From Amoebophrya sp. AT5.2 (Eukaryota > Sar > Dinophyceae > Syndiniales > Amoebophryaceae), in contig RXOD01003800.1 of assembly GCA_005223375.1 (NCBI GenBank), positions 1-64,000 on the forward strand: a stretch of DNA of 64,000 bases. The letters run 5' to 3'. This document shows, in pieces, positions 1-10,795 of this stretch. Position numbers and translations under genes: made by a program. The notes under the pieces are model-generated. The model was not told where the DNA came from and did not search any database. It worked only from the letters and a program-made list of their open reading frames with translations. Numbering within the stretch: position 1 is the first letter of the stretch; each line of letters begins with the position of its first letter.

Positions 1-3000
1 GTGGTAGAGCCTAAAGGCAGGGATAAATCCAATCGCCCTCTTCGGGAAACAATTATCCAATCTATCCCGCTGTCCAATCGCCTCTTCGGGCGCTGAACAG
101 AAACAAGAATAAGAGGGCGCTGAACAGAAACATCGGGATGTTCTCCGGAGATTCCGAAAAAATCACTTACCACTTACTCACTTACCAGCTGGTCTTGCCA
201 TAGCCAACTCCTCGGTGATACCGAAAAGCTCGAGGTGCTTCACGATCTCGCGCTGCGTGAGCGGACGCTGATCGAGCCCGGCCTCGATGGCTGCCGCGCG
301 GTCGTCGTACGCCAGGGCGAAGGACTCGCAACCGAGCTTCTTCAGGTCCTCCACGGTGAGCCAGGTGTTCTTGGAAGAATCATCCAGATTCCACCACTTC
401 GCCTCATACACCATCTCCTTGCCGCGCAGCTGACGCCCAACGAGGTCCTTCAACGCGTTGCCGTACTTGCCGTGGGCCTGTAAAAATAAAATCAGCGATT
501 CGGGATTGATTGGAGGAATCTTACTTCACTGAACAAGAACAGGAACACTTACACTTGTACCATCAAGCAAGGTAAGGGCTGCAACAAGACGGAACTTATG
601 TATGTACGTGATTCGTCGAGGATGAAAATTCATCGCGAGCCTCTCTGTCTTCATACGACATGATTGAAGGTAGCTGCAAAAAAATAAAAAAATAAAATAT
701 AAACAAATAACAATCCTCGATAGCAATACCTTCGCTCTCTTCTCCCTATCAAGCCGCTCCTCCTCCGTCTTCGGCGTGAGCAAGCGCTCCTGCAGCGCTC
801 CATCATACCCGTTTTGGTATCGTTTCTGGATGTAGATGTAAGGCGTGCTCTCCATGAAGTCTCCCATGTGCGTCATGTGCTGCTGCGCCATGTAGGCCAG
901 GCGGCAATTTCTGTGTCGCGCCACCTCTCCCTTCTGCGGGCAGGCGGACGCGTTCGGATGCACCTCCCCGCAAATCAGGTTCATGAAGGTCGTTTTCCCA
1001 GCGCCGTTGACACCCTTTATGTGAATGCGGCTGTTCATGGTGATTTTGGAGGAGACGCCCTGAATCACGTCCCCCTTCTCCGTGTTGTAGGCGTAGGTGA
1101 GGTCCTTGACCTCAAGCACCGGCTTGGCCATGGAGGTCAGGCCCTTGACCTTGCCGGCAATCGGGAACACAATCTTCGCTTTTCTGTCCGGGGCGGGAGC
1201 GTTTTTATTTTCACCGGAGTTGATGTCGTCCCCCGCCGCGTCGTCAAACTTCGCGGCGAGTTCTTGGAGGTTGTTGCAGCTGCCCTTGTCGGAACTAGCA
1301 CCGGTGAGCGTCGAGAGAGCGCCACAGGACGGCAAGTTCATGCCCCTCTTCAACTTCGCGGGAGAGTTATCGGTGGAAGAAGAACCGCCGCCGTCTGTCG
1401 CAAGTTCGGCGATGCTGTTGCTGGAAACCGCCGGCGTCAACGTGTTCGACGGCGTGGTGGTTTTATCGCTTCCGCACCCCTCCTCTCCACCTGCGATTTC
1501 CTCCTTAATGCCCGGCCCGCTGCCCCGCTCGACGCCCTCCTCACTGACCGCGACCTGACCCGCGAGCAGCGCCTCCGCATCGTCGGCGTTGATGCCCAGC
1601 TTTTTCGTGAAGGCGTCGAAGTTCCCCTCGTAGTACACCAGTTTTCCGCTGTTGTAGTTGATGATGTTTGTGCACACGCGGTTCAGGAAGAACGGGTCGT
1701 GCGAGATCACCATGATCGCCGAGTCGTCCAGCCCCACCAAGTAATCGCAGAGCCAGTTCACCGCCTTGAAGTCCAAGTGGTTCGTCGGTTCGTCAAGCAG
1801 CAGCACGTCCGCCTTCTTCATCATCGCGCCGGCGATCAGCAGCCGCATCCTCCACCCACCACTCAGTTCTCCGATCGTCACGTTCCACAGGTCCTCCGGG
1901 AACATCACCTTCTCGAGAGTAGCGTCCAGCTCCTTCTCGGATCGCTCCGGATTCTCCTTCTGCATGAACACCTTGCACTTGGTGTTCAGCTGCGTGTCGA
2001 GCACCTCCGGCTTGACGTGGATGCACGTCATCGTCTTCGGAATCTGCGGCACGCCACCCGACGCGATCAGGTTCATCAACGTGGTTTTGCCCGTTCCGTT
2101 CCGGCCGACGACCCCGTACCTCTTGCCCTTCCGCAGCTCGAAAGTGGTGTCCTTCAAGAGCATGTGGCCCCCGCCGTACATCAGCATCAGGTTTTCCACG
2201 TGGCACAACACCTCCTCCGGGTTCTCCAGAGTTTTCAGCTCCTTGGGGTGGTAGTGCTTGAACACGCTTTCCGCGAGCTTCGTTTGAAGCGTCGCCTGAT
2301 CCAGGTTCAGGGTGTCGAAGAGCGCGGCCTTGTTGACGCCGTCGGTTCCGTGCAGTGCTTTTTCCACGGTCACGGCTTCGAGCACAAAGCAGCTGAGCAC
2401 CGACAGCTGAAAGGCCGTCAGCTCCTTCTCAAACGTGGCCGTCACCAGTCCCGCGAGCTCGCGCCACTCCACCTCGTCGTTGTCGAAAGAGGCGTCCGAA
2501 GCTGTAGGAGAAACATCCCCGGTGCTGGTACCAGGAGCCGCGTGGTGGTGTGCGCCCTTCACCAACAGGTGCTTCCCCTCCGTGGCGACCTTGATCTTCG
2601 CCTCGCATTTCACGATGCTCCAGTCGTAGGCTTTCAGCACGTTGTTCTCCGTGGCGGAGGCCTGTTCGAATTTCTCCTCCGTGAACTCGTAGTCCTTCCA
2701 ATTCTCCCTAATGTCGCTCAGGCAGCGTTCCGCCGCGGCTTTCTTGAGGCCGTTCCCGTTCTCCTCGGCGACGATGGCTTTGAGGGAGGCGAGGAGGTAG
2801 ATCAACGTCTCCTTCTTCGTCTTCGGGACGGACTGCAGCTGCTCGGCCAGCACCTTGTTGGACTGCCGTCGGACTTCGGGGTCGGCGTCGAGCCGGCACA
2901 TCTGGAGAAGACACACAAACGCGAGCCGGGTGCGGAGGCCGCAGCAGTCCATCGAGATCATGTCGGTGCCGTACTTACGATACTCAGAGACGCGCTCTAC

Positions 3001-5505
3001 CAACTGCCGGAACAACGCGATGGTCATGCCCTTCGGCGACAGCGAGTTCAAACGATGCTCGTGGTTGAAGCACAGCACCGCGTCGGCGAGGGGGAAGACG
3101 AATGAATCAGCGTTCGAACCACCAATCTCGCGCATCATGGCAGTACCGGCTTGGAAAGCGTGGTCGTGGACGAGCGTGGATTCGTCGCGGAGACCCTGGA
3201 GGACCCATTGAAGAGCGAAGGACTTGCAGAATGGCTCGAAAGAGTCGACCTGGTGGTGATTTGGTGCGGGTTGCGGTTGGGATCGATTGCAGTTGAAGTT
3301 GAAGAGAAAATGAATTCAAGTGGCAAGCCTAGACGTACTTCTTGTTCTATCGATGTATGCTTTCAGATAACAGGATAAAAGCCAAAGATGTTGTGTCCCC
3401 TGATACAGATGCTCATGCTGCAGCAGCGGACATTGAGAAAAAAACACACAATAGGAAAAGTAGCCTACGTTAATTTTTTAAATATTTTGACGTAAACCTT
3501 TTCTTTCTATCTCTGTCTTTAGAAAAAGTTCGAGCAAAGGGGAAATGATGGCTGTATGTAATTCTGTCAGTGAACACAAAAATCTGTTGTCAGGTAGTGC
3601 AAGAACGAGGTCACGAAGCTTCTCCTTCACGATGACACGACGATGTAGCTGCGCGACGAAGTAGCTGCAAGCCTTGGCCAGGAAAGGGGGCTGGTGCGGC
3701 GTACAGCAAGTATGGGTCCTGTCGCTTGAATGGAGCTCTAAGCTGACGGCAGCTCAGAGTGGAGAGATACTATCGCGTAATCATGACTAGCATAATAAAA
3801 TCAGCTTCTGCCTCCTAGCGTCCTTGACCCTTGCGCGAGGGAGTTGCCGAGTCCACGCCACATGGACTATAGGCAACATCAAGGTGCTCACCTCAATGTG
3901 TGGGTGGCTTCCGTGCAGTGTCTAGGGGTGACGCCTCACCACTGCACGGCCACACAAAGAGCGCTGACACTTAAAATTAGAAAAAACAGGGCTTGAGCCA
4001 AAATGGCTACGGCAAAAGTTCGAGCAAAAAATAAGAACCATAGATACTGAGGGAGGGGGGCAAGTGCATTTTACACGGATAAGTACTCTACTGACGGGAT
4101 GTAAGCGTCTGCGACTGCGTCGATGCTACCACATGCGTATCTATGTATAATAATGTGTTGTAGGAGCAGCTGCACCTGCAGTACTTAAGAATATGTACTA
4201 CCTTGCAAAGGAACTCCATCAGCGAGAAAGCTCCGGCGCGCTGTTCCGGAAACGTACCGCTCAAAGCACGCGGCTTCACGATTTCCTCCAGCACTTTTCC
4301 GAGCAGGCTCTTGTCCAGCGTCACGCTCAACATCTCACTCAACGAGTGTGCCGCCCCCGTGCGTTCGTTCTCTGCGTTGTGAATGTCCCCACGGGTCGAC
4401 TGGAGATTGTCGAAGGCCCAGAGGAGCAGATCACGCTCCAGCAGGTCGGGTAGGTTCTTTCCCAACGAACCGAGCGACTTCGCAGCTTCCCGCTGAATCT
4501 CGAACGTCGGGTCGAGCGCGAGCTCCTTCAGAATCGGGAGGAGAGAAGCGAGGTACGGCTCGAGAATCTCGGCATCCTCGATGAGGACGACGGCGGCACC
4601 GATGATCATGATGCCGTTCTTCTTGGAGTCGAAGTTCCGCTCCTTCATTGCACGCTCGACGATCGGAAAGAGCAGTGCGAACGACGCGGCGTCCACGTAG
4701 GAGAGAAAAGTGGTATTCGCGATCTGGTACAGGGTCTCCGTGGCGAGCTTCATGTTACCGAAGTTCTTCAGACAGTTCACGATCTTGTCGGAGAGGGCCT
4801 GGATTTCAGTGCACTTGACGAGCTGGCCGATCTGTTCTAGCAGCTTCGCCGAGGAGTTTTTGATCTCGGCGCGAACCTCCTTGGAACAAGCCACGAGGAT
4901 CTTCACGATGTGGGCCATCTCGTGATTCAGCTGCTTGGGGCAGTGAGAAGCGAGGTTGGTGAGAAGACCTGGAGTGGCGAGGGTCGTGCGCCGATGGTCA
5001 TCTCGACTGTCGTGTATCATCTTCAAGACATACACGTAAAGGTATACGTCTTTGAGTTTGGTATGAAGTCGAGAGTTTGCTTTGCAAAAGAAACCCAAAA
5101 CGAACGAAAAGTACCTCCCGCCATGACTTCGAGCGCTGCGACCTTGACTTTCCATTTGTTTTGCGGCGGCTTCTCGATCGCGGAAAGAATCAGCGGCAAG
5201 TACCCGGCCGACAGCGACGGCGCTGCCGCCACGCCTGCCTGCAGCACCGCGAGCGTCTGCTTCCCCGTCTTCGCCTCGGCGGTAAGGGGCAGCAAAGCCT
5301 CCACCAGCTGCAACACCAGCAGCGAAAACGCCACGGAGTTCTTGTTGTCGGAGGATGATTTCTCGAGCAGCGTCACGGCGTTGCCCTGCTGCTTCTTGTC
5401 GGTAAGTGCGGTTTTGAGGACGGCGGCAGCGGCCTCCAAGTCCGTGAGCTGCTTCAGATCGACGGCGGATCCAGCCGCGATCGCCGGCTGCAAAATGGTG
5501 TCCAT
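1..5505 (-). CDS. eEF3-like translation elongation factor (ABC-F family), C-terminal part outside window
   Basis: Ribosome-associated ATPase of the eEF3 type, which in fungi promotes E-site tRNA release. Exons 5505-5115, 5001-4202, 3249-730 and 477-186, all bounded by GT-AG; the next intron starts at 185 and runs out of the window. Exons 1-2 encode HEAT repeats that follow the yeast eEF3 N-terminus, and exon 3 opens with about 200 more HEAT-like residues. Then come a four-helix region, ABC1 (Walker A GRNGTGKTT, signature LSGGW, Walker B VLLLDEPTNHLD), an acidic S/T/G-rich linker of well over 100 residues, and the start of ABC2 (Walker A GVNGAGKTT). Exon 4 is the eEF3 chromodomain insertion ending in RPLTQREIVKHLELFGI, the diagnostic feature that separates eEF3 from GCN20-type proteins. 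The ABC2 signature and C-terminus lie left of base 1. The start is the ATG at 5505. The HEAT extension and long linker make it larger than fungal eEF3. Confidence 0.93.
29..132. repeat. Short direct repeats in last visible eEF3 intron
   Basis: Two nested repeats lie in the intron starting at 185. A CCAATCGCC...TCTTCGGG unit is at 29-46 and again at 74-90 (one base shorter). GGGCGCTGAACAGAAACA is at 88-105 and 115-132. They are non-coding, and no function is visible. Confidence 0.6.
3826..3949 (-). other. Cluster of strong hairpins inside the retroposed element
   Basis: Four consecutive inverted repeats are visible. CCGTGCAGTG (3911-3920) pairs with CACTGCACGG (3940-3949), a perfect 10-bp stem with a small inner GTGA/TCAC helix. 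CATCAAGGTG/CACCTCAATG spans about 3877-3898. GTTGCC (3843-3848) pairs with GGCAAC (3872-3877) around an AGTCCA/TGGACT stem. CCCT/AGGG spans about 3828-3841. This suggests that the source RNA was a folded non-coding RNA. I could not match it to a known snRNA, SRP RNA or RNase P RNA. Confidence 0.55.
3992..4013 (-). other. Relic dinoflagellate spliced leader (22 nt)
   Basis: The minus-strand sequence reads G followed by CCGTAGCCATTTTGGCTC and AAG, matching the conserved dinoflagellate trans-spliced leader (first base D = G). A functional SL RNA gene needs a GT donor straight after the leader; here CCCTG follows. It is therefore a copy of leader already joined to an RNA. Confidence 0.9.
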
Positions 5506-6486
5506 TTTGGAAGATGTACTTGATGAGTGCAAGTAAAAACTAGTTGGAGTAGGACTGCGACTGCGTATATGTTGAAGTGTTGATCACGTGGAAACAGCTA
5601 ATGCAGTCCACGAGGAAACACCAAGCAGAAAGTAAGACTGCGTTGATTGTGGTGTCTTGGGTCTTCGCCTAACAACTGCCCGATGCAAGAAGTGGAGGAC
5701 AGAATCTTCAGCAGTTAGATTTTTGTCTAGTGGTTTCAAGTGGTTTAGTGGTGTAGCACCGTTTGGCAACTGTGATTGAGACAGAAGCGATTTTTGAAGC
5801 GATCCCGCAATGTCTAAAATGTAGTGGGCGAAAATGAGTTCGACGAGTCAGTTTTGAGTCAATTTTCGACTCGAGTCACAACAGAGAGAGGTGGATCTCT
5901 GAGAATTCGATGTCTCTCTTCCGCGATTTCAATCACTAGCGAGTTCTGGTTGGGTTGTCTAGATGATTTGCCAGCTCGTCCTGATGCTGAAGACGGAAAA
6001 TCAAAAGCAACCAATGTCTATGTATTTTAGATTGCGGGGAGAGGCGTAGCCAGTGGGTTGCTTCTAATTGTAATAAATTGTCGCGCCAAAAAAATATTCT
6101 CCAACGGTATGAGTATGTAGGGTTTTTTTGGGGAATGAGTCTATTGGGAGTGGCTGGAGCAGGTCGTTGTACGTAGATTCATTTCTCATCAAGATCCGTG
6201 AACAACAGCAGGAGCGGAAGTTATTTGTGGATCGATTTTGACAGTCTTAAAAAAGTACGACAAGCTCCGCGTTTTGCCTCTGGGGGGGGGCGAAAAACAG
6301 ATTTTTTTTTGAACAGGACCGATGAGCCTATGCAGCTGTGTCTTCCGGCAAGACCGAATTTTTTTTTCGTTCGTGCGGGCGCGGACCTGTATGCGGCTTT
6401 CAGCGAACATGATCGAACTACATCCATTTCCATACCTACGAGTTTCAAACGCGTTAGCCTTACTTAGCGCAGCAGCAGCTTCTGCT
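5506..6486. other. Intergenic spacer between eEF3 and nuclease gene
   Basis: Upstream flank of eEF3 and downstream flank of the nuclease gene. It is AT-richer than the flanking coding sequence, with homopolymer runs near 6284-6310 and 6360-6370. I see no convincing exon, RNA gene or promoter motif. Confidence 0.5.
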
Positions 6487-7455
6487 CTACCAGTTCACGT
6501 CTTTCGTGCCGCCGTCGTAGAGTTTCGCGTGTCCTTTCTGCAGGAGCCAGTCGTTCACGTTCAGTCCCCGCCCCGCACCGGGCAGCACCACCTCCGCCAG
6601 GAGCCGGCCATACTTCTCCAGGCCCACGTCTTCCAACAGCACTATCTTGCCGAGGATGAGCTCCCGTACCGCGTCCCTCGCGGCCACGGCCAGCGCCTTC
6701 TCCTTCGCGCCCACGCCCTTTCCCTTCATTTCCGGCGTATCGATACGGGCCAGCCGGACCTTGAACAGCTGCGGCGGGTTGCAGGCCGATGTTTTCGCAA
6801 CAACTGTGATCGTGTCGCCGTCATACACATCGACGACGCGGCAGCGGTGCACGTTGGGCACGAATTTCGCGGTGTTGTCGACCGTCGCTTTTTTCAGTTG
6901 CGGGTCCTCGACCAGCAGCCGGAAGCAAAAACACTTGCGCAGACAGGAGGAGGACTTCTGCTCATGGGCAGCGGGCGCGGGTTTTTTCGCTCTGCCGTTG
7001 GGTTTAGTCCCCGGCGGAGGCGGTGGAGGTGATGTGGCTCCTCTGCTCCCTTTTTTAGCACTCGCGGTTGCTCGTGCTCCAACTTCTTCTTCGCACTCCC
7101 CCTGCACGACGCTCCGCGCCATCGCCCACACGAAGGTGTTCTTCTCGAACGGGAGCCCTAGGACGTGCCCCGCCTTGTTCCGCCGAATCAGGCCAGCCCT
7201 ACCAGCGCCCGGCTTGCCGTTTTCCGCCTCCTTCGCCTTTAGCGTCTTGACCGCCTCCCGCAGCTCCGCGAGTTGCTCTCTCTCGAAATCGCCCGGCGCT
7301 TTCAAGCGATCCTGGAAGACGCGGATGAGAACTGGCGTCCAGTCATCGAGCGCGTCAGACGCAGACGAGGCCCCTGCTGCGCCGTCTTCAACTTCGCTTG
7401 CGCTTGCTTCTTCGAGTTGCAGCTTCACGTGCTCCGCGCGCGTCGCTGTGGGCAT
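6487..7455 (-). CDS. Staphylococcal-nuclease-like (SNase/TNase fold) protein
   Basis: Single-exon ORF of 322 residues, ATG at 7455, stop TAG at 6487. The C-terminal third (about residues 200-322) is an SNase domain. It keeps the motif VYDGDTITV (calcium-binding Asp), then VRLARIDTPEMKG (catalytic Arg, Asp and Glu of the R...DTPE pattern) and KYGRLLAEV (second catalytic Arg), ending GHAKLYDGGTKDVNW. All four canonical active-site positions are therefore present, so calcium-dependent phosphodiesterase activity is plausible. The first ~100 residues are charged, followed by a G/P/K-rich stretch. No signal peptide or membrane segment is visible, so a cytosolic or nuclear location is inferred. It has a single SNase domain and no Tudor domain, unlike the multi-domain SND1/Tudor-SN. 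No intron is needed, unusual in this intron-rich window. Confidence 0.9.
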   Translation of the reverse strand: MPTATRAEHVKLQLEEASASEVEDGAAGASSASDALDDWTPVLIRVFQDRLKAPGDFEREQLAELREAVKTLKAKEAENGKPGAGRAGLIRRNKAGHVLGLPFEKNTFVWAMARSVVQGECEEEVGARATASAKKGSRGATSPPPPPPGTKPNGRAKKPAPAAHEQKSSSCLRKCFCFRLLVEDPQLKKATVDNTAKFVPNVHRCRVVDVYDGDTITVVAKTSACNPPQLFKVRLARIDTPEMKGKGVGAKEKALAVAARDAVRELILGKIVLLEDVGLEKYGRLLAEVVLPGAGRGLNVNDWLLQKGHAKLYDGGTKDVNW

Positions 7456-7787
7456 CTTCGATCGACGCTTCGCTCTCGCTCCTTCGGGTTCTGTTCGCAG
7501 TTAACGTTAACGCTACGTTTTAGACCTGCACGACCGGAAAGAAACAAATTACGGGCGGCGCTACTGCGCTTCCGGCGCAACCCTCATGAAAGAGAATGAA
7601 AGAGTAACTTCTTATACTTTGTAAAACATAAACATCAGCTAGCAGCTAGGCATAGGCTATGCCTACTTAGCTAGCTGATTTTTTAGATTGATTTTCGACA
7701 CGGAGCGCCAGCTCATCAGGGCCCTTCTCCTCGTTCTCGCTCAATACAAAACAATAAACGAAAAGTAAGTACATCATGCTGCTATTT

Positions 7788-8126
7788 CTATTGGTATTGC
7801 TGCGTCAGGCGCATTTGCAGAGTAAGCGAATCGTCCCAGCAGCCGTGGGGGGCCTCCAAGACGTCGTCCGCGGGCAGCCACAAAAAGGCTTTGTTTTTTC
7901 GTATCGACGAACGAGGAGTGAGAGCGTCGAAATCGAAATCGAAATGGAGTTCGCGATACTTCTGCAGTTCGTTCTTTGTGTTCTCGAATGGGTGCTGTTG
8001 TCTGACGTTGGCGCTCCTGCCATATCTTCTTGTTCTTTTCAAGTTCGTGTCCGACCCCCTGCGAATACGAGCCGCATCGGGATCGATCAATTCGACGTCT
8101 GGAACTGGAATCGAGTCGGAATGGGT
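7788..8126 (-). CDS. Doubtful ORF, possible 3' exon of a small gene
   Basis: An open minus-strand frame runs from about 8126 to the stop TAG at 7788. Its tail reads LWLPADDVLEAPHGCWDD and ends QMRLTQQYQ. It has no homology I recognise, no clear upstream ATG exon, and another frame is open in parallel. It lies between the nuclease gene start and the next gene's stop, a gap of about 990 bp with nothing else coding-like. It may be non-coding. Confidence 0.25.
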   Translation of the reverse strand, partial: THSDSIPVPDVELIDPDAARIRRGSDTNLKRTRRYGRSANVRQQHPFENTKNELQKYRELHFDFDFDALTPRSSIRKNKAFLWLPADDVLEAPHGCWDDSLTLQMRLTQQYQ

Positions 8127-8445
8127 CTTGCTATTCCTCGACGCTCACGCTGAGGGTGGTGTCCGTTGCGGTTGCCGTTCATCAACTCAACAACTCAAAC
8201 TCTATAGTTCGTTCACCGCTTCACTTTTCGTTTTCATGTTGCTTCTGGAGGGGCGACTGACTCGGTATCGGTTCGGCATTTCGATCTCGAAGATGGGACG
8301 TCGTTCATCAACACAATCGAGTCCCTTCCGACCGGACCGGAATAACGCTTTGAATCCGAAGCCGATGAAGCTATGTGATCAAGGTGATCGGCCTTGATCC
8401 ATCAGGCACGACTCATCACATCATCCGCTCGAGCGCGTCCGTCCG

Positions 8446-9545
8446 TCACTCCTTCCCGAAGAGGTAGTTCAAGTTTCCTTGATTTGCCGCGGCTTTCTGC
8501 TCCAGCCGCCTCGCAGCGGCGTACGCGGATTCGTGTTGGTACCTTCGCGCATCGAACGCGGCCGTCACCTTATCCGGAATGTCCGTTTCTTGCCGACACG
8601 GCTTGTTTATCACGTCCATCGGAAGAATCTCCAGCTCTGTTTTCGATGTGAGAGTTAGTGTGCGTGTGAGAATTCCGCTATCGGTTCCTAATAAATCCGA
8701 CTATGAAACATTTCCTCATCTTTTCATCTTCGGTGAAGTAACATCTTAATTTCGGAAAAAACGTCCCGAAAATAAACCAAAAAAAATCAAACAAGACCAA
8801 GAGAAAGACGCGAAGAAAACAGTCATGAAATAAAGATCGCGTCGAGTCGCACTCTACTACCTTTAAAACTCTCGTTGTCTTCAGTCATGTGCTGGTATGT
8901 CGTGCCTTTTCGTGGCCTTGGCGACGTCACTCCGGGCACCACGTGCTCCAGAATGCTGTACTTCCGACCACCGTGCTGAAAGCAAGGTGTTGGTGTTTTC
9001 AGGATTGGATTTGAATGAGGCATAACCTGCAGCCCTCACGGAACAAGAGTCGATGTCGATGAGTATCAAAAAAAAGCGAGTAGTACTGCCGACAAGTGCT
9101 GTGCGAGGTTGTCGGGGGTGAGTTTCGACGACTGGCGATGGTGTCTTGGGTCCCGCTTCAAGTTGGCCTTCGGAAGGGGCTGGGTCCGACTTCGGCTCGC
9201 TGACGCTCTGGTAAATAAAACAAGGTCGGGATGAATGTAAGATGATGAAATAGCTTTTGATACGCATCCCGGATGCGGCATCCATGCATTCGCTTGCGAA
9301 CGTAAAGAACAGCTACGCGGGCTGTATTTTATACTTACCTTGTTCCTTTCGCCGTCGACCATGCCATGGCGGGTTTGACCCAATCCCCGGAACCTGGGTT
9401 ATCGGACCCGGTCATGTGATACACATCCCGATTCGCCTTGCCGAAACTCATCTTGTGGGCGTCGTCGTGGGGGTACTCGGAAGTCGTTTCTCGGTCGACC
9501 TTCACAACTACTGCGTCTGATGCTTGCTTCTGCTTCTCCCGGTGT
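8446..9545 (-). CDS. Multi-exon hypothetical protein, 5' end unresolved
   Basis: Four small exons join in frame with GT-AG introns: about 9545-9339, 9207-9087, 8975-8861, and 8636 to the stop TGA at 8446. The predicted chain includes MSFGKANRDVYHMTGSDNPG, then LTPDNLAQHLSA joined to HGGRKYSILEHVVPGV, then DNESFKELEILPMDV, and ends QGNLNYLFGKE. Every junction closes phase (2/2, 0/0, 1/1), strong evidence that it is real although no exon exceeds about 210 nt. The 5' end is open: the first listed exon may be joined to a start exon near 10016 (ATG, MLANAQLAELNFVY...) or may start at the internal ATG of MSFG. No domain is recognised. It is soluble and basic in the middle, with a charged helical C-terminus. 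Confidence 0.65.
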
Positions 9546-10795
9546 CGATTATCTAGTGCTAGTATTATTTATGCCCATCAATTACATTTTTTTAACGATG
9601 GATGACGCATAATTACGAGACTTACTTTGTCATTGTCTTTGACGACGGAGAAATGATCTTGAGCTTGACGTAGACGTAATACTAGTCGTCCTCGGTCGAG
9701 CGACAGCGACGATTCAAATTTATCAAATACGATCTATCACGCGCACGACTGGGACGACGCGAGCGCGCAGCATTTTTGTCTCAGTTCGTTGATAGAATTC
9801 TCCTGCAACAGGCTCTCTCTCGTTCACTTTCTGTGCCTGCGCTCATAAATGCCGGTCTCTCCTTGTCCTGCGCAGCTCGCTGTACTGGAACATCCGTGGT
9901 CACCGACACACTCGTGGGCCTGAGGCGAAGTCGAAACATAGCGACGAACTCGATCCACCGCCACCCTTGTTTCGGTATACAAAATTCAGCTCCGCCAGCT
10001 GTGCGTTTGCGAGCATGGTGCGCCTCTTGCTGGGCCCGCCTCAACATCATCTACAGAAGGAGAATTCCGATTTCGTCCTTGGAAACGGCCATCAATCGTC
10101 GTGCCACCTTGAACAAGTACTAGAATGAGTAAAAGTACCTTTATCATAACGCAAACGCGGCGGCGCTGCTCGAGCAAGGTATGCGATGAAGCTCCAGCTA
10201 CCTACCAATGAAATTAAATGTTGAGTAATGATCATGATGTTGACGGTGAAAAATATGTGAGATTTTATACGGGAGAAATGCGCTCGGGCTCGCGCTGACA
10301 GGCGTAAGTATTGTCGTGAGTGCGCTGCCCGCTGTAACAAACACCAGGCTTTGCAAAGAACTTGGCTTTGGCACCAAAAACTGCAGCAAGATCGACGTTT
10401 CTGTGACATGAAGATCTCAAAAAATACCATAAAGCAGTACACTGGCTAGCAGTCGAATCATTGTCATTTGGTCATACTTCTTTTTCTTTACAATGTATAG
10501 ATACTACGTACATATTTATAATCAGTTTCCGTCTCGGTGTACTCAGGAGCAAGACAGGCCCCATTTGTGCGCTGCATCTCCAAAGCACTACTGTATCATC
10601 CTGCTTTGGCTATCTATGTATAGGCTTTCTTGCTTCTTGCGTACTAACTCAGATTGACGCTGATCAGTAGCAGAGGACTAGCGCTAGCCATAGATAGTGC
10701 TCGAAGCAACTTAACTGGATACGCCGCCCCGCCTCTGGAATGGCTGAAATGATGAAAGGACCGACCGCCGCCCTAGCGGGACTGTTGCAGCTGTA
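9546..10795. other. Intergenic spacer (possible 5' exon of the upstream-coded gene)
   Basis: Between the hypothetical gene at 8446-9545 and the stop of the coiled-coil gene. A possible first exon (ATG at 10016, donor after AACAAG) is the only coding-like segment; the remainder shows nothing I can support. Confidence 0.4.

Larger units (their letters stand above)
3539..4013 (-). mobile_element. Retroposed spliced-leader-capped element in eEF3 intron
   Basis: The 475-bp segment begins on the minus strand at 4013 with the full dinoflagellate spliced leader (G, then CCGTAGCCATTTTGGCTC, then AAG). It is flanked by an exact 15-bp direct repeat, AAAAGTTCGAGCAAA (3524-3538 and 4014-4028), and the leader abuts that repeat with no gap. 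This is the structure expected when a trans-spliced RNA is reverse-transcribed and inserted with a target-site duplication. The leader is followed by CCCTG, not GT, so this is a mature leader on an RNA and not an SL RNA gene. I see no poly(A) tail and no open frame in the body; it ends in CATCATTTCCCC. The body contains several strong hairpins. Confidence 0.8.
3524..4028. repeat. 15-bp target-site duplication flanking the spliced-leader element
   Basis: AAAAGTTCGAGCAAA occurs at 3524-3538 and 4014-4028, exactly bounding the inserted segment. The second copy is immediately followed on the minus strand by the first base of the leader. Confidence 0.8.

Noticed and set aside
814..3105. 763-residue plus-strand open frame opposite the eEF3 exon
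   Set aside because: It is a shadow of the minus-strand coding frame caused by GC-rich third positions. The translation is Val/His/Arg-rich with no domain, whereas the minus strand has complete ABC motifs. The same applies to long antisense frames at 11484-12641, 14288-15415 and 47764-48999.
3992..4013. Functional spliced-leader RNA gene
   Set aside because: No GT donor follows the leader, no Sm-site-like U-rich motif is at the expected place, and the segment is bounded by a target-site duplication.
5584..5769. 61-residue minus-strand ORF upstream of eEF3
   Set aside because: No coding-like composition, no splice link to eEF3, and it lies in the AT-richer flank; most likely chance.
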